Shown: piece by piece, positions 29,210 to 37,898 of the stretch | Position numbering within the stretch: the first letter of the stretch is position 1 | How the letters are laid out: each line of letters begins with the position of its first letter | NCBI RefSeq assembly: GCF_023887685.1 | Contig: NZ_JAMWMR010000001.1 | Location: 372,001-436,000, forward strand | Origin: Streptomyces macrolidinus | GTDB lineage: Bacteria; Actinomycetota; Actinomycetes; Streptomycetales; Streptomycetaceae | Reading direction: 5' to 3' | DNA length: 64,000 bases | Notes under the pieces: generated by a model | Database searches by the model: none | What the model was told of the DNA's origin: nothing | The model's input: the letters and a program-made list of their open reading frames with translations, nothing else | Position numbers and translations under genes: made by a program

Positions 29210-29242
29210 CCGCGTGCTTCCCGCGTGCTTCCCGCGCGCTTC
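29210..29242. repeat. Three tandem 11-bp repeats upstream of the SCO2525-like operon
   Basis: CCGCGTGCTTC occurs twice in tandem and a third copy has one change (CCGCGCGCTTC). The 11-base period equals one helical turn, so identical faces are presented. They are followed directly by TACGAT (29244-29249), a good -10 hexamer, so the repeats would cover the -35 region. An activator or repressor array is a reasonable reading, not proven. Confidence 0.6.
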
Positions 29243-29316
29243 CTACGATACGAACTGTCCCCGTTGACCTGAGCGCGAGGGGAGCCGCGGGTCGCGGGCG
29301 TTGGTACCGTAAGCCA

Positions 29317-30105
29317 ATGACCATCAGATGGCCGGGGGACACCCTGCTGAATGCGGATGTGCGCTGGTCCGCATTCGACCCGATCGCCTACGTCGATCAC
29401 AATTACCGCGACTTGCAGGCAGAGGACGCGGAGATCCTCCAGATCCTTCGCGATCATTTCGGCGGTCATTTCGCTGGTCGTGCCGACGGGCCGGTTTCGG
29501 GTATCGACGTGGGGGCCGGGGCGAACCTCTATCCCGGGCTGGCCATGCTGCCCTGGTGCGACGAGATCACCCTCTTCGAGCGCTCCTCCGCGAATGTGCG
29601 CTATCTGAAGAGTCAGGTCGCCTCCTACGACGCCAACTGGGACCAGTTCTGGCGCGTCCTGTGCAAGAACGAGGTGTACGCCGCCCTCGACATCGACCCA
29701 CGAGCCAAGTTCCGTACGGCAGTTCGCGTCGAGGAGGGCAACCTCTTCGAGCTGGTGGCCCACGAGGGGCAGTGGTCCATGGGGACCATGTTCTTCGTCG
29801 CGGAGTCGATGACCACCTCCCGCGAGGAGTTCACCCGGGGCGTCGAGTGCTTCCTGCGCGCCCTGAGGCCCGGCGCGCCCTTCGCCGCCGCGTTCATGGA
29901 ACATTCGAAGGGCTATCACGCGGGCAAGCATTTCTTCCCGGCGTGCGACGTGGGAGAATCAGAGGTGTACGAGAGCCTCGCCCCTTTCGCCGACGAGTTC
30001 ACGACCACGCGCCTCAAGGCCTCGGCCGCGGTACGCGAGGGGTATTCGGGAATGATCGTCGCCTACGGCCACCGGAATTCGAACTTCCGTATCCAGGGGG
30101 GTTGA
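29317..30105 (+). CDS. SCO2525-like SAM-dependent methyltransferase
   Basis: A 262-residue class I methyltransferase. Motif I is VSGIDVGAGANLYPGLAM, with an acidic residue in ITLFERSSANVRYL binding the SAM ribose; EGNLFEL and MFFVAESMTTSREEF follow. The fold is like small-molecule methyltransferases of the NNMT/PNMT/TEMT group. TACCGT ends six bases before the ATG and no Shine-Dalgarno is visible, so leaderless expression is likely. It heads a conserved actinobacterial gene string with SCO2524 to SCO2521-type genes. Substrate unknown. Confidence 0.85.
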   Translation: MTIRWPGDTLLNADVRWSAFDPIAYVDHNYRDLQAEDAEILQILRDHFGGHFAGRADGPVSGIDVGAGANLYPGLAMLPWCDEITLFERSSANVRYLKSQVASYDANWDQFWRVLCKNEVYAALDIDPRAKFRTAVRVEEGNLFELVAHEGQWSMGTMFFVAESMTTSREEFTRGVECFLRALRPGAPFAAAFMEHSKGYHAGKHFFPACDVGESEVYESLAPFADEFTTTRLKASAAVREGYSGMIVAYGHRNSNFRIQGG

Positions 30106-30176
30106 GGGCTTCCCCGGCGGGGCACATAGGGGTTCTTCCTCAATTGATGGCAGCGCGGCCTGTGTGAGGGGCATGG

Positions 30177-32015
30177 ATGCAGATCAAGCCACGTCAGCAT
30201 CTGCTGGACATCTGGCAGGCGATCGCCCGTCAGTCGTTCGACGGCGGAGAGTGGGACTGGGGTAAACGAGGTGGCCAGAGCAGCGTCGCCGACGCCGAAC
30301 GCCTGCTGTGCCTGCTCTACCCGGCCACCGAGATCCCGGCCTTCCGCCTGGACGACCCGGACACCACACAGGACGACGTCCAGAAGGTGCTCAAGAAGGC
30401 GGGCGGGCGGCTGGACATCCCGGCGAACCTCGTCACGGCCGCCGCCCAGTTCATGCGCGCGCACACCGCCGAGAACAAGTCGCCGACGTTCGCGGGTGGT
30501 TACTACTTCGTCTCCGCGGACGACGGCCACGACCTCAGCGAGCAACAGCGTCAGGTCGGCGTCGTCGAGTCGTACTCGTTGTCGATCACGCTCTGCCTGG
30601 CCATCCTCGGCTTCCTCAAGGTCTACGAGACCAAGACCCGCCGCAGCGACATCCTGGAGACGATCCAGGAACTGCGCGCCGCCACCAGCAGGCGCCTGAC
30701 CGCCGCCATGGTCTGCCTGCTGCGCTCGTTCACGGTCAACGTCTTCGACGTCGACTCCTCCCAGGGCAGCACGCTGTGTGAACTCCTCGGCCAGGGACGG
30801 CTGTCACCCCGGCATGTCGTGCACAACTTCCAGCGCCGCTTCCGGGCGCTGCGCGCCGCCATCGTCGAGAGCATGTCCCTCGGTGTCGATGTCGAGGAGG
30901 GCCTCAAGGACGAGAACCAGCTCTTCGAGTGCGGCTGGGCCTGGAGCCTGGTGAAGGACGCCCCCGAGGTGGAGATCGAGGAACAGATCGGGCAGCCCGA
31001 CGGGGTCGCCAACCCGGTGCCGTACCTCTACTTCACCGTGGTCGCCCTCGACGGTATCCAGGACCTGTTCTCCGACCGCACGCTCACCCTCGGCCTGCTG
31101 ACCCCCGAACAGCAGCGGCTCGCCGAGGCGTTGCGGCTGCGCTGGGAGATCACCCAGCAGTACTGGTCGGGCATCGCCCGCTTCGACTCCGACCGCTGGC
31201 CCCTGGAGGACATCCCCTGGCGCACCACGGGCCAGAAGCTGGAGTCCGAGTACTTCTCCCTCTCCATCGCCGCCATCCTCGTCCACGACCTGATGCGCCG
31301 CCGCGCCACCGACGACGACCTGACCCGCACGGTCAGCGTCATGGAGCGCCTCGCCGAACGCGGCCGTATCACCAGCCGTCTGATGCGCGACGACCCCATG
31401 GTCCGGCTGCACAACCCCGGCATCAGGCTGCCGCTGCAGGGCAGTGAGCGCATCGGGCCGCCCATGCAGTGGATCATGAACGACTTCTCCGCCCAACTGC
31501 TCAAGCGGACCATCCAGTTGGGCACGCTCTCCCGCAACCTCACCGCGCACGACCGGCTGCTCAGGCTCGCCGAGGACATCTTCGGCCATATGTGGCGGCG
31601 CCGTATCCGTGACGGAGAAGGAATCGGGCTGTGGGACAACGTCCACGCGGCCTACCCCGAGTCGCCCACCCTGGAGAGCCCGATCTCCTGGAGCATCACC
31701 GAGCGTGTCACCGAGGTGATGGTCCAGGTCCATGAGATGTACCGGCAGCCGCCGATCCGCAGTGCCGAACTGGCCGAGGTCGCACGGGCGTTGCTCAGTG
31801 AGTCCGCGCACATCCTCGGCAACGAGCAGATGGAGCCCGCGCCGTCCGCCGAGGGCAGGCGCGGCATGGAACTCAGGAGTATCGAGATCAAGTTGAGCCG
31901 CGCGCGCAGACTCGTGGACGAGAAGCCCGGCACGGCCTGTGCGTTGACGCTCGACGTGCTCGGGGAACTCGACGCCCTCGCCCGTGCCCGCGAAGCCGCG
32001 ACCCAGGGAGCGTGA
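30177..32015 (+). CDS. SCO2524-like protein, function unknown
   Basis: A 612-residue protein, mostly helical by composition, matching what databases call the SCO2524 family. Start ATG 30177 follows GAGGGG. It opens MQIKPRQHLLDIWQAIARQS; no catalytic motif, signal peptide or membrane segment was recognised. A hydrophobic stretch around VVESYSLSITLCLAILGFLKVY (about 125-145) looks like a buried helix. The stop overlaps the GTG of the variant P-loop gene (GTGA), so the two proteins are translationally coupled and probably made in fixed ratio. Confidence 0.8.
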   Translation: MQIKPRQHLLDIWQAIARQSFDGGEWDWGKRGGQSSVADAERLLCLLYPATEIPAFRLDDPDTTQDDVQKVLKKAGGRLDIPANLVTAAAQFMRAHTAENKSPTFAGGYYFVSADDGHDLSEQQRQVGVVESYSLSITLCLAILGFLKVYETKTRRSDILETIQELRAATSRRLTAAMVCLLRSFTVNVFDVDSSQGSTLCELLGQGRLSPRHVVHNFQRRFRALRAAIVESMSLGVDVEEGLKDENQLFECGWAWSLVKDAPEVEIEEQIGQPDGVANPVPYLYFTVVALDGIQDLFSDRTLTLGLLTPEQQRLAEALRLRWEITQQYWSGIARFDSDRWPLEDIPWRTTGQKLESEYFSLSIAAILVHDLMRRRATDDDLTRTVSVMERLAERGRITSRLMRDDPMVRLHNPGIRLPLQGSERIGPPMQWIMNDFSAQLLKRTIQLGTLSRNLTAHDRLLRLAEDIFGHMWRRRIRDGEGIGLWDNVHAAYPESPTLESPISWSITERVTEVMVQVHEMYRQPPIRSAELAEVARALLSESAHILGNEQMEPAPSAEGRRGMELRSIEIKLSRARRLVDEKPGTACALTLDVLGELDALARAREAATQGA

Positions 32016-32935
32016 GCGTGCTCGTCTTCGCGGCCTCCGACAAGGGAGGCACGGGCCGGTCCGTGACCAGCGCCAACCTCGCCTACCACCGGGCGCTGGC
32101 CGGTGACGACGTCTGCTACCTGGACTTCGACTTCGGCTCGCCCACCGCGGCGGCCGTCTTCGACGTGCCCGACGCGCGCCAGGCCGCCGAGGAGCGGGGC
32201 CTGCACGCGTATTTGATCGGCGAGGTCGCCGAACCGGCCCGGATCGACGTCTGGTCGGAGACCGAGCACCGGGTGCTGCGTACCCGGCCGCCGGGCTCGG
32301 GCCGCCTGGTGCTGATGCCCGGCGACGTCAGCGGCGGCGAGTTCGCCACCACCGAGGACAACCTCCGCCGCTGCGTGGACCTCCTGCTCCGGCTCAACAG
32401 CGAGTTCGACCTGATCATCGTCGACCTCAGTGCCGGTCGCAGCTATGCCGTCGACATGGTCCTGGAGGCCACCTCCCAGCGGGAGTTGAGCGGCGTCGAG
32501 GCCCGCTGGCTCGTCTTCCACCGCTGGACCCGCCAGCATGTGTCGGCCGCGGCGAGCCTGGTCTTCGGCAAGCGCGGCATCGTCGCGGGCGGCGTGGCCC
32601 GCGGCCATGACGAGGAGGCCCTGCGCGGCGTCATCCGCTTCGTCCGGGCCGCCGTACCCGACCCCGAGTCCGCGCTGTGGTCACAGGTGTCGCCCACCCA
32701 GTCGGCCTGGATGCGCGAGTGCGACCGCGACCTCAAGCAACTCGCCTCCACCCAGGGCATCGGCTACAGCCTCGTCCTCGGATCCGTGCCACTGGAGCCC
32801 GTCCTCCAGTGGCGCGAGCAGCTCATCACCGACGAGGACGTGCTCGACAGTCAGATCGCGGGCCGGGAGACCTGGGAGGCGCTGAGCGACCTGGCCGGGC
32901 GGCTCACCGACGACAAGTTCTGGGAGCAGCCGTGA
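32012..32935 (+). CDS. SCO2523-like ParA/MinD-type protein with variant P-loop
   Basis: A 307-residue SIMIBI-class NTPase. The deviant Walker A is at 11-17, KGGTGRS, where the usual Lys of GK(S/T) is Arg while the signature Lys11 is kept. Walker A' is YLDFDFGSPTAA (Asp38, Asp40) and Walker B is LIIVDLSAG (Asp138). ParA/MinD proteins position DNA or complexes using ATP-dependent dimerisation. The Arg substitution may abolish or alter hydrolysis, hence the family label variant P-loop. Start and stop both overlap neighbours by four bases. Likely the moving or switching part of the operon's complex (inference). Confidence 0.88.
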   Translation: MSVLVFAASDKGGTGRSVTSANLAYHRALAGDDVCYLDFDFGSPTAAAVFDVPDARQAAEERGLHAYLIGEVAEPARIDVWSETEHRVLRTRPPGSGRLVLMPGDVSGGEFATTEDNLRRCVDLLLRLNSEFDLIIVDLSAGRSYAVDMVLEATSQRELSGVEARWLVFHRWTRQHVSAAASLVFGKRGIVAGGVARGHDEEALRGVIRFVRAAVPDPESALWSQVSPTQSAWMRECDRDLKQLASTQGIGYSLVLGSVPLEPVLQWREQLITDEDVLDSQIAGRETWEALSDLAGRLTDDKFWEQP

Positions 32936-33915
32936 CGGACGCCGTGTTCCGCGAGACCACCGCAGAGCCGCGCACCCAGGCCGTGCCGCTGTCCCATCTC
33001 TCCCTGGAGCTGGGCCACCTCTACATGGAGGACTTCGAGGCCGGCCCCGAGCGGCTGCGCGAGCACTTCGCCGAGGTGCGCATCTGGGTGGACGCCGCCC
33101 GCGCCTCCGCCGCCCGCCGTATCGGCGGCAAGCGGCCCCGGATCAGCACCTGCTTCCTCATCGACGACTACTTCACCCGCTTCTCCACCCCCGCCGAACT
33201 CATCCCGATCGTCCTCGACGAAGCCGAGCGGGCCGGTCTCGTCATCGACTACCTGGCCCGCGAGTCGGGCTGCGCCGTCGCCGACAAGATCGAGCTGGCC
33301 GAGGCCGTGATGCACCGCCTCGTGGAGTCGCCGCCGCCGGGCAGCTACGGCTCCCGCCCACCCGTCAGCCGGACCGGCTGGCTCCCCAACGGGCAGCGCA
33401 CCCCCGCCCTGCGCCCCGCCCTGGGCGAGGTCAAGGGCTGGCAGCCGCCCCAGGAGACCGCGGCCCGCAACCACTCGGTGTTCATGGACGTCGAACTGTG
33501 GTCGGACAAGGACGAACAGCGCCTGTGGTCCTGCCCGTTCCTCGCCGCCGTCTGGCAGTTGGCCCGCCTCGGCCTGCTGCGCCACCTCGGCGAACCCGTG
33601 CTGGCCCCGCGCCCCTGGACCGGCGGCGACTTCCCCCACGACTGGGACCAACTGCCGCCCCTGCTCCGGCTGAACGCCACCGCGGCGCCCTTCAACGCGT
33701 ACCGCACGTGCACGCTGATGGCCAACCGCTTCCTGGCCGTCGAGGACGCCGTCCGGCTCATTCTCGACCAGGTGGACGTCGACGCGGGCGCCCTGCGCCA
33801 GGTCGCCGAGCGGTCCGCCCGCGAAGGGGTCGCGGTCCCGGCCGCGGTCGCGCAGCGCGCCACGTACGTGTTCTACGAGGAGCCCGCCCGGGACTCCTCC
33901 CGCGAGGCGAGCTGA
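32932..33915 (+). CDS. SCO2522-like protein, function unknown
   Basis: A 327-residue protein starting with GTG 32932 that overlaps the P-loop gene stop (GTGA). The longer open frame from 32677 is rejected because it runs through the upstream gene. It opens with VPLSHLSLELGHLYMEDFEAG and has RPRISTCFLIDDYFTRFS and FMDVELWSDKDEQRLWSCPF segments. No known domain was recognised and there is no membrane segment. Its position in a rigidly coupled gene string suggests a partner of the P-loop ATPase. Confidence 0.8.
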   Translation: MTDAVFRETTAEPRTQAVPLSHLSLELGHLYMEDFEAGPERLREHFAEVRIWVDAARASAARRIGGKRPRISTCFLIDDYFTRFSTPAELIPIVLDEAERAGLVIDYLARESGCAVADKIELAEAVMHRLVESPPPGSYGSRPPVSRTGWLPNGQRTPALRPALGEVKGWQPPQETAARNHSVFMDVELWSDKDEQRLWSCPFLAAVWQLARLGLLRHLGEPVLAPRPWTGGDFPHDWDQLPPLLRLNATAAPFNAYRTCTLMANRFLAVEDAVRLILDQVDVDAGALRQVAERSAREGVAVPAAVAQRATYVFYEEPARDSSREAS

Positions 33916-33916
33916 G

Positions 33917-34885
33917 ATGGGAGCCCTCCCACCGGTGGCACCCGCGGTCCTGGCCTGCGGCGAGGTGCGCACCGGCCTGCTGCCCTCCTTCCAGGCGCTG
34001 GACGGCCGGGCGGCGGCCCAACTGCTGCGGCTGCGCGCGGACGAACGCGTCCGGGTCTCCGAACGCCCCAACCTCTACGCGCTCTCGCCCGACGTCCTCA
34101 CCGGAGTGGACTGCCGGCTGCCCACCTCCAACGGCGCCAAGGTGCGCGCCGTCGGCACGGTGGCCGCCCGCGCCGCGCTCACCGAGGGCCGCGTCCTGCA
34201 GGCCACGGCCTACTTCAGCGCCCCGGCCGACGGCCCCGACCTGCGTCGGCCCTGGGGCCACTACCTCGTCCGGCCCGGCCTGGTGGAACCCTTCGGGAAG
34301 CTCCCCGAACAGGCCACCGCCGAGGGTGTGTTGCGCGGGAGCGGGCGCGGCGAACTGGACCTCGGGATGATCGCCGAGGGCCTGCTCGCCCAACTGCTGC
34401 GCCATCCCCTGCTCGACCACAAGGCGCCCTTCAAGTCCCGCCGCACACACCTGCGGTGGGCCGCACGGCGCGCCCCCGAGGGCGAGGGGCCGTCCCTGGA
34501 GCGCTTCACCCTGGCCGAGGACGGACTGCGTACGGTATCGCTGCGGCTCCCGGAGCACGTCCCGGCCGCCGCGGCTGCGGGCCTGTGCGAGGATCTCGCC
34601 CTGCACGACTGGCTGTTGACGACCGTCGTGCACATGCTGGACACCAGCAGGCTCGGCGCGGCCGACGGCCCCGCGGCCGTGCTGGCGCTGCGCCCGGCCG
34701 TCGACCATCTGCTGCATCTGTGGATGCCACGCGCGCATGTGGACCAGGACCTGGGCCACCTGTGGGAGGTGCTGGAACGGGAGCCGGGGTTCACCCGCCA
34801 GTGGCGGACCCTGGTCCAGCGCATCCGCGATCAACTGGCCGTACAGGCCATTCCGTTGCTGCACGAGGCGCTCACGACGCGCTGA
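33917..34885 (+). CDS. SCO2521-like protein, function unknown
   Basis: A 322-residue protein beginning one base after the SCO2522-like stop. It starts MGALPPVAPAVLACGEVRTG, has a mid section SNGAKVRAVGTVAARAALTE that may be a small beta domain, and a helical C-terminal half (LALHDWLLTTVVHMLDTSRL, LWMPRAHVDQDLGHLWEVL). No catalytic motif was recognised. It completes the conserved SCO2524-2521 gene string. Confidence 0.8.
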   Translation: MGALPPVAPAVLACGEVRTGLLPSFQALDGRAAAQLLRLRADERVRVSERPNLYALSPDVLTGVDCRLPTSNGAKVRAVGTVAARAALTEGRVLQATAYFSAPADGPDLRRPWGHYLVRPGLVEPFGKLPEQATAEGVLRGSGRGELDLGMIAEGLLAQLLRHPLLDHKAPFKSRRTHLRWAARRAPEGEGPSLERFTLAEDGLRTVSLRLPEHVPAAAAAGLCEDLALHDWLLTTVVHMLDTSRLGAADGPAAVLALRPAVDHLLHLWMPRAHVDQDLGHLWEVLEREPGFTRQWRTLVQRIRDQLAVQAIPLLHEALTTR

Positions 34886-34932
34886 CCGGCGGCGACCGCA
34901 CCCACGAACACCCGACGGGGGAGGACGACGAC

Positions 34933-35964
34933 ATGACCGGAGCATCCTCATCAGGGGAAGTACGGGCCGCGCCGATGCACCACGACGAGCCCCGCGCGGC
35001 CAAGCTGCTCAAGAGAATCGTGATCACGATCGTGGTCGCGGGCGGCATGTATGTGCTGACCAACGTCCTGGACCAGGACAAGAACCAGATCTGGCAGCTC
35101 ACGGTGTCCGTCGTCCTGGGCGGCGCGGCACTGATCATCCAGTACCTCGTGGAGTTCGAGGAGCGGCTGGAGGCCATGGAGGACGGCCAGAAGAAGCGCA
35201 TCCGGGAGATGAGGGACCGCCTCGGCATCCACCACCGGGACATGCTCGCGGTGGTCGACGACCGCTTCGCCAAGATCAACGACGCGACGGAGCTGTTCAG
35301 CCAGGTGGACCGCTCGGTGCTCCGCTCCGACGGGGTGACCCGGCTGGCCCGTAAGTACACCCAGGTCGGCGAGCACGGCTCGGAGATCGTGAAGACCTTC
35401 GCCCAGGAGGAGATCGCGCGTCTCGCCTCCCTGATGGAGAGCCTCAGCAACGGTACGGCGGACTGTCCGGGCGAGAACCACGAGTGGCTGATAGACCTCA
35501 CCACGTGCGCGAAGCGGACGCTCTACGCCACCAGCACCGATGTCGACCGGGACTTCTGGTCCAGCGAGCCCGCCAAGCGCTATCTCGCCGCGCAGGGGGA
35601 CGCGATCAAGAAGCGCCAGGTGGACGTGCGGCGGCTGTTCCTCGTGGAGCGGCCGGAGGACGTCACGGAGAGCCTGGAGGCGATCTGCCGGATCCAGCGC
35701 AGTTTCGGCATCGACGCGCGGATCGCGGTCCGCGAGCTGCTGGAACCGAGCGCCCAGGTCACCCCGTTGAACGACTTCATCATCTTCGACGGCGAGCTGT
35801 GCTACGAGACCGAGCCGGACGTCCGGGTCGTACCCGCCAAGACCACGCTGAAGATGAAGCGGGACCACGTGGAGGAGCGGATCAACCGCTTCAACGTCCT
35901 CTGGGCGGCCAGCGACCCCGCCGACCCCGACGCCGAGCCGGAACCCGCCACCGCGTCCGGCTGA
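34933..35964 (+). CDS. Membrane-anchored coiled-coil protein, function unknown
   Basis: A 343-residue protein; ATG 34933 is preceded by GGGGGAGGA. Two transmembrane helices lie near the N-terminus (VITIVVAGGMYVLTNVL and LTVSVVLGGAALIIQYLV). A charged coiled-coil follows (FEERLEAMEDGQKKRIREMR), then a cytoplasmic domain with KRTLYATSTDVDRDFW, RLFLVERPEDV and PLNDFIIFDGELCYE. That last part is reminiscent of phospholipase-D-like folds but has no HKD motif, so this is only a weak guess. It follows the SCO2521-like gene by 47 bases on the same strand and could be the operon's membrane anchor. Confidence 0.7.
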   Translation: MTGASSSGEVRAAPMHHDEPRAAKLLKRIVITIVVAGGMYVLTNVLDQDKNQIWQLTVSVVLGGAALIIQYLVEFEERLEAMEDGQKKRIREMRDRLGIHHRDMLAVVDDRFAKINDATELFSQVDRSVLRSDGVTRLARKYTQVGEHGSEIVKTFAQEEIARLASLMESLSNGTADCPGENHEWLIDLTTCAKRTLYATSTDVDRDFWSSEPAKRYLAAQGDAIKKRQVDVRRLFLVERPEDVTESLEAICRIQRSFGIDARIAVRELLEPSAQVTPLNDFIIFDGELCYETEPDVRVVPAKTTLKMKRDHVEERINRFNVLWAASDPADPDAEPEPATASG

Positions 35965-35967
35965 CCG

Positions 35968-36176
35968 GGCCCGTCGCTACGCGCACCTCACACGTTGCGG
36001 CGGTCCACGACGACGGCCTGTCGAACACAGAGATCGCCGCCGAGCTGTACATCAGCGTGGCCACGGCGAAGACATACCTGACCCGCCTCCTCACCAAGCT
36101 GAACGCGAGAGACCGCGTCCACCTGGTGATCATCGCGTACGAGGCGGGGCTGGTGTCGGTCGGACAGCGCTCATGA
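35968..36176 (+). pseudogene. LuxR-family response regulator remnant (HTH only)
   Basis: This frame, just after the membrane protein stop, reads GLSNTEIAAELYISVATAKT then YLTRLLTKLNARDRVHLVII, an intact NarL/LuxR HTH recognition region and dimerisation helix ending at TGA 36174-36176. The receiver domain and the start are missing and the segment has no start codon or ribosome-binding site of its own. It is the tail of a decayed response regulator. Confidence 0.8.
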
Positions 36177-36210
36177 CGGGGGCCCGGCCGGCGTAGGCGA
36201 GAATGGGTCC

Positions 36211-36957
36211 ATGAGTCTGTTCCGCGACGACGGCATCGTGCTGCGCACCCAGAAGCTGGGTGAGGCGGACCGGATCATCACGCTGCTCACGCGTGGGCAC
36301 GGGCGGGTGCGGGCCGTGGCGCGCGGGGTGCGGCGGACCAAGTCGAAGTTCGGGGCCCGGCTGGAGCCCTTCTCCCATGTCGACGTGCAGTTCTTCGCGC
36401 GCGGCAGTGAGCTGGTGGGGCGCGGGCTGCCGCTGTGCACGCAGAGCGAGACCATAGCCCCCTACGGCGGCGGCATCGTGACCGACTACGCCCGCTACAC
36501 CGCCGGGACCGCCATGCTGGAGACCGCCGAGCGGTTCACCGACCACGAGGGGGAACCGGCGGTCCAGCAGTATCTGCTGCTCGTCGGCGGGCTGCGGACG
36601 CTCGCCCGCGGTGAGCACGCGCCGCATCTCGTCCTCGACGCCTTCCTGCTGCGCTCCCTCGCCGTCAACGGCTACGCGCCCAGCTTCGGCGACTGCGCGA
36701 AGTGCGGCATGCCGGGCCCCAACCGGTTCTTCTCCGTCGGGTCCGGCGGCTCCGTGTGCGGCGACTGCCGGGTGCCCGGCAGCGTCGTACCCTCCCCCCA
36801 GGCCCTCGAACTGCTCGGCGCGCTGCTGACGGGCGACTGGGCGACCGCGGACGCGTGCGAGCCGCGGTACGTGCGGGAGGGCAGCGGGCTGGTGTCCGCC
36901 TATCTGCACTGGCATCTGGAACGCGGGCTGCGCTCGCTACGGTACGTAGAGAAGTAG
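36211..36957 (+). CDS. recO: DNA repair protein RecO
   Basis: A 248-residue RecO. The N-terminal OB fold holds FRDDGIVLRTQKLGEADRII and GRVRAVARGVRRTKSKFGAR. A zinc finger is formed by CAKCGMP and SVCGDCRVPG near residues 165-190. RecO loads RecA with RecR in gap repair. GAGAAT ends six bases before the ATG without a Shine-Dalgarno, consistent with a leaderless message. uppS follows 24 bases later. Confidence 0.96.
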   Translation: MSLFRDDGIVLRTQKLGEADRIITLLTRGHGRVRAVARGVRRTKSKFGARLEPFSHVDVQFFARGSELVGRGLPLCTQSETIAPYGGGIVTDYARYTAGTAMLETAERFTDHEGEPAVQQYLLLVGGLRTLARGEHAPHLVLDAFLLRSLAVNGYAPSFGDCAKCGMPGPNRFFSVGSGGSVCGDCRVPGSVVPSPQALELLGALLTGDWATADACEPRYVREGSGLVSAYLHWHLERGLRSLRYVEK

Positions 36958-36981
36958 GCACGGAAGAGGAGACGAGAGCAC

Positions 36982-37827
36982 ATGGCCGTACGCGGGATCC
37001 TGGGGCGGCAGCGCCGCGAGTACAGCACGCCGGAGCCGCACCCGTCCGGGGCCCGTCCGCCGAAGCTCCCCGGCGAGCTGATCCCGAAGCACGTGGCGAT
37101 CGTCATGGACGGGAACGGCCGGTGGGCCAAGGAGCGCGGGCTGCCGCGCACCGAGGGGCACAAGGTCGGCGCCGAGCGTGTCGTGGACGTGTTGCAGGGC
37201 GCGATCGAGATGGGCGTCGGGAACATCTCGCTGTACGCCTTCTCCACCGAGAACTGGCGGCGCTCCCCGGACGAGGTGCGCTTCCTGATGAACTTCAACC
37301 GCGACTTCATCCGCAAGTCCCGCGACCAGCTCGACGCGCTCGGTATCCGGGTGCGCTGGGTGGGCCGGATGCCCAAGCTGTGGAAGTCGGTCGCCAAGGA
37401 ACTCCAGGTCGCCCAGGAGCAGACCAAGGACAACGACAAGCTCACGCTCTACTTCTGCATGAACTACGGCGGCCGTGCCGAGATCGCGGACGCGGCGCAG
37501 GCCATGGCGGAGGACGTGAAGGCGGGCAGGCTCGACCCGTCGAAGGTCACGGAGAAGACCTTCGCGAAGTACATGTACTACCCGGACATGCCGGACGTGG
37601 ACATGTTCCTGCGGCCGAGCGGCGAGCAGCGCACCTCCAACTACCTGATCTGGCAGAGCGCGTACGCCGAGCTGGTGTTCCAGGACGTGCTGTGGCCCGA
37701 CTTCGACCGGCGTGACCTGTGGCGCGCGTGCCTGGAGTTCGCCTCCCGTGACCGCCGCTTCGGCGGAGCCGTCCCGAACGAGCAACTGCTCGCCATGGAG
37801 AGCGAGTTGAGGGGCGAGCGGGAGTAA
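36982..37827 (+). CDS. uppS: Isoprenyl transferase (undecaprenyl diphosphate synthase type)
   Basis: A 281-residue cis-prenyltransferase. [20 protein letters not shown] carries the catalytic Asp43; [11 protein letters not shown] and [20 protein letters not shown] are the other conserved regions. It condenses isopentenyl diphosphate units to make the lipid carrier for peptidoglycan. ATG 36982 has a GGAAGAGGAG ribosome-binding site. Actinobacteria often have two such genes with different chain lengths, so the exact product length is open. Confidence 0.95.
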   Translation: MAVRGILGRQRREYSTPEPHPSGARPPKLPGELIPKHVAIVMDGNGRWAKERGLPRTEGHKVGAERVVDVLQGAIEMGVGNISLYAFSTENWRRSPDEVRFLMNFNRDFIRKSRDQLDALGIRVRWVGRMPKLWKSVAKELQVAQEQTKDNDKLTLYFCMNYGGRAEIADAAQAMAEDVKAGRLDPSKVTEKTFAKYMYYPDMPDVDMFLRPSGEQRTSNYLIWQSAYAELVFQDVLWPDFDRRDLWRACLEFASRDRRFGGAVPNEQLLAMESELRGERE

Positions 37828-37898
37828 CCCGCTGGTCCGCGCCGTCAGCGCTGCCCTACGATCACGGCTCGTCACAGCGGAAGAACCGTGGAGGGGCC

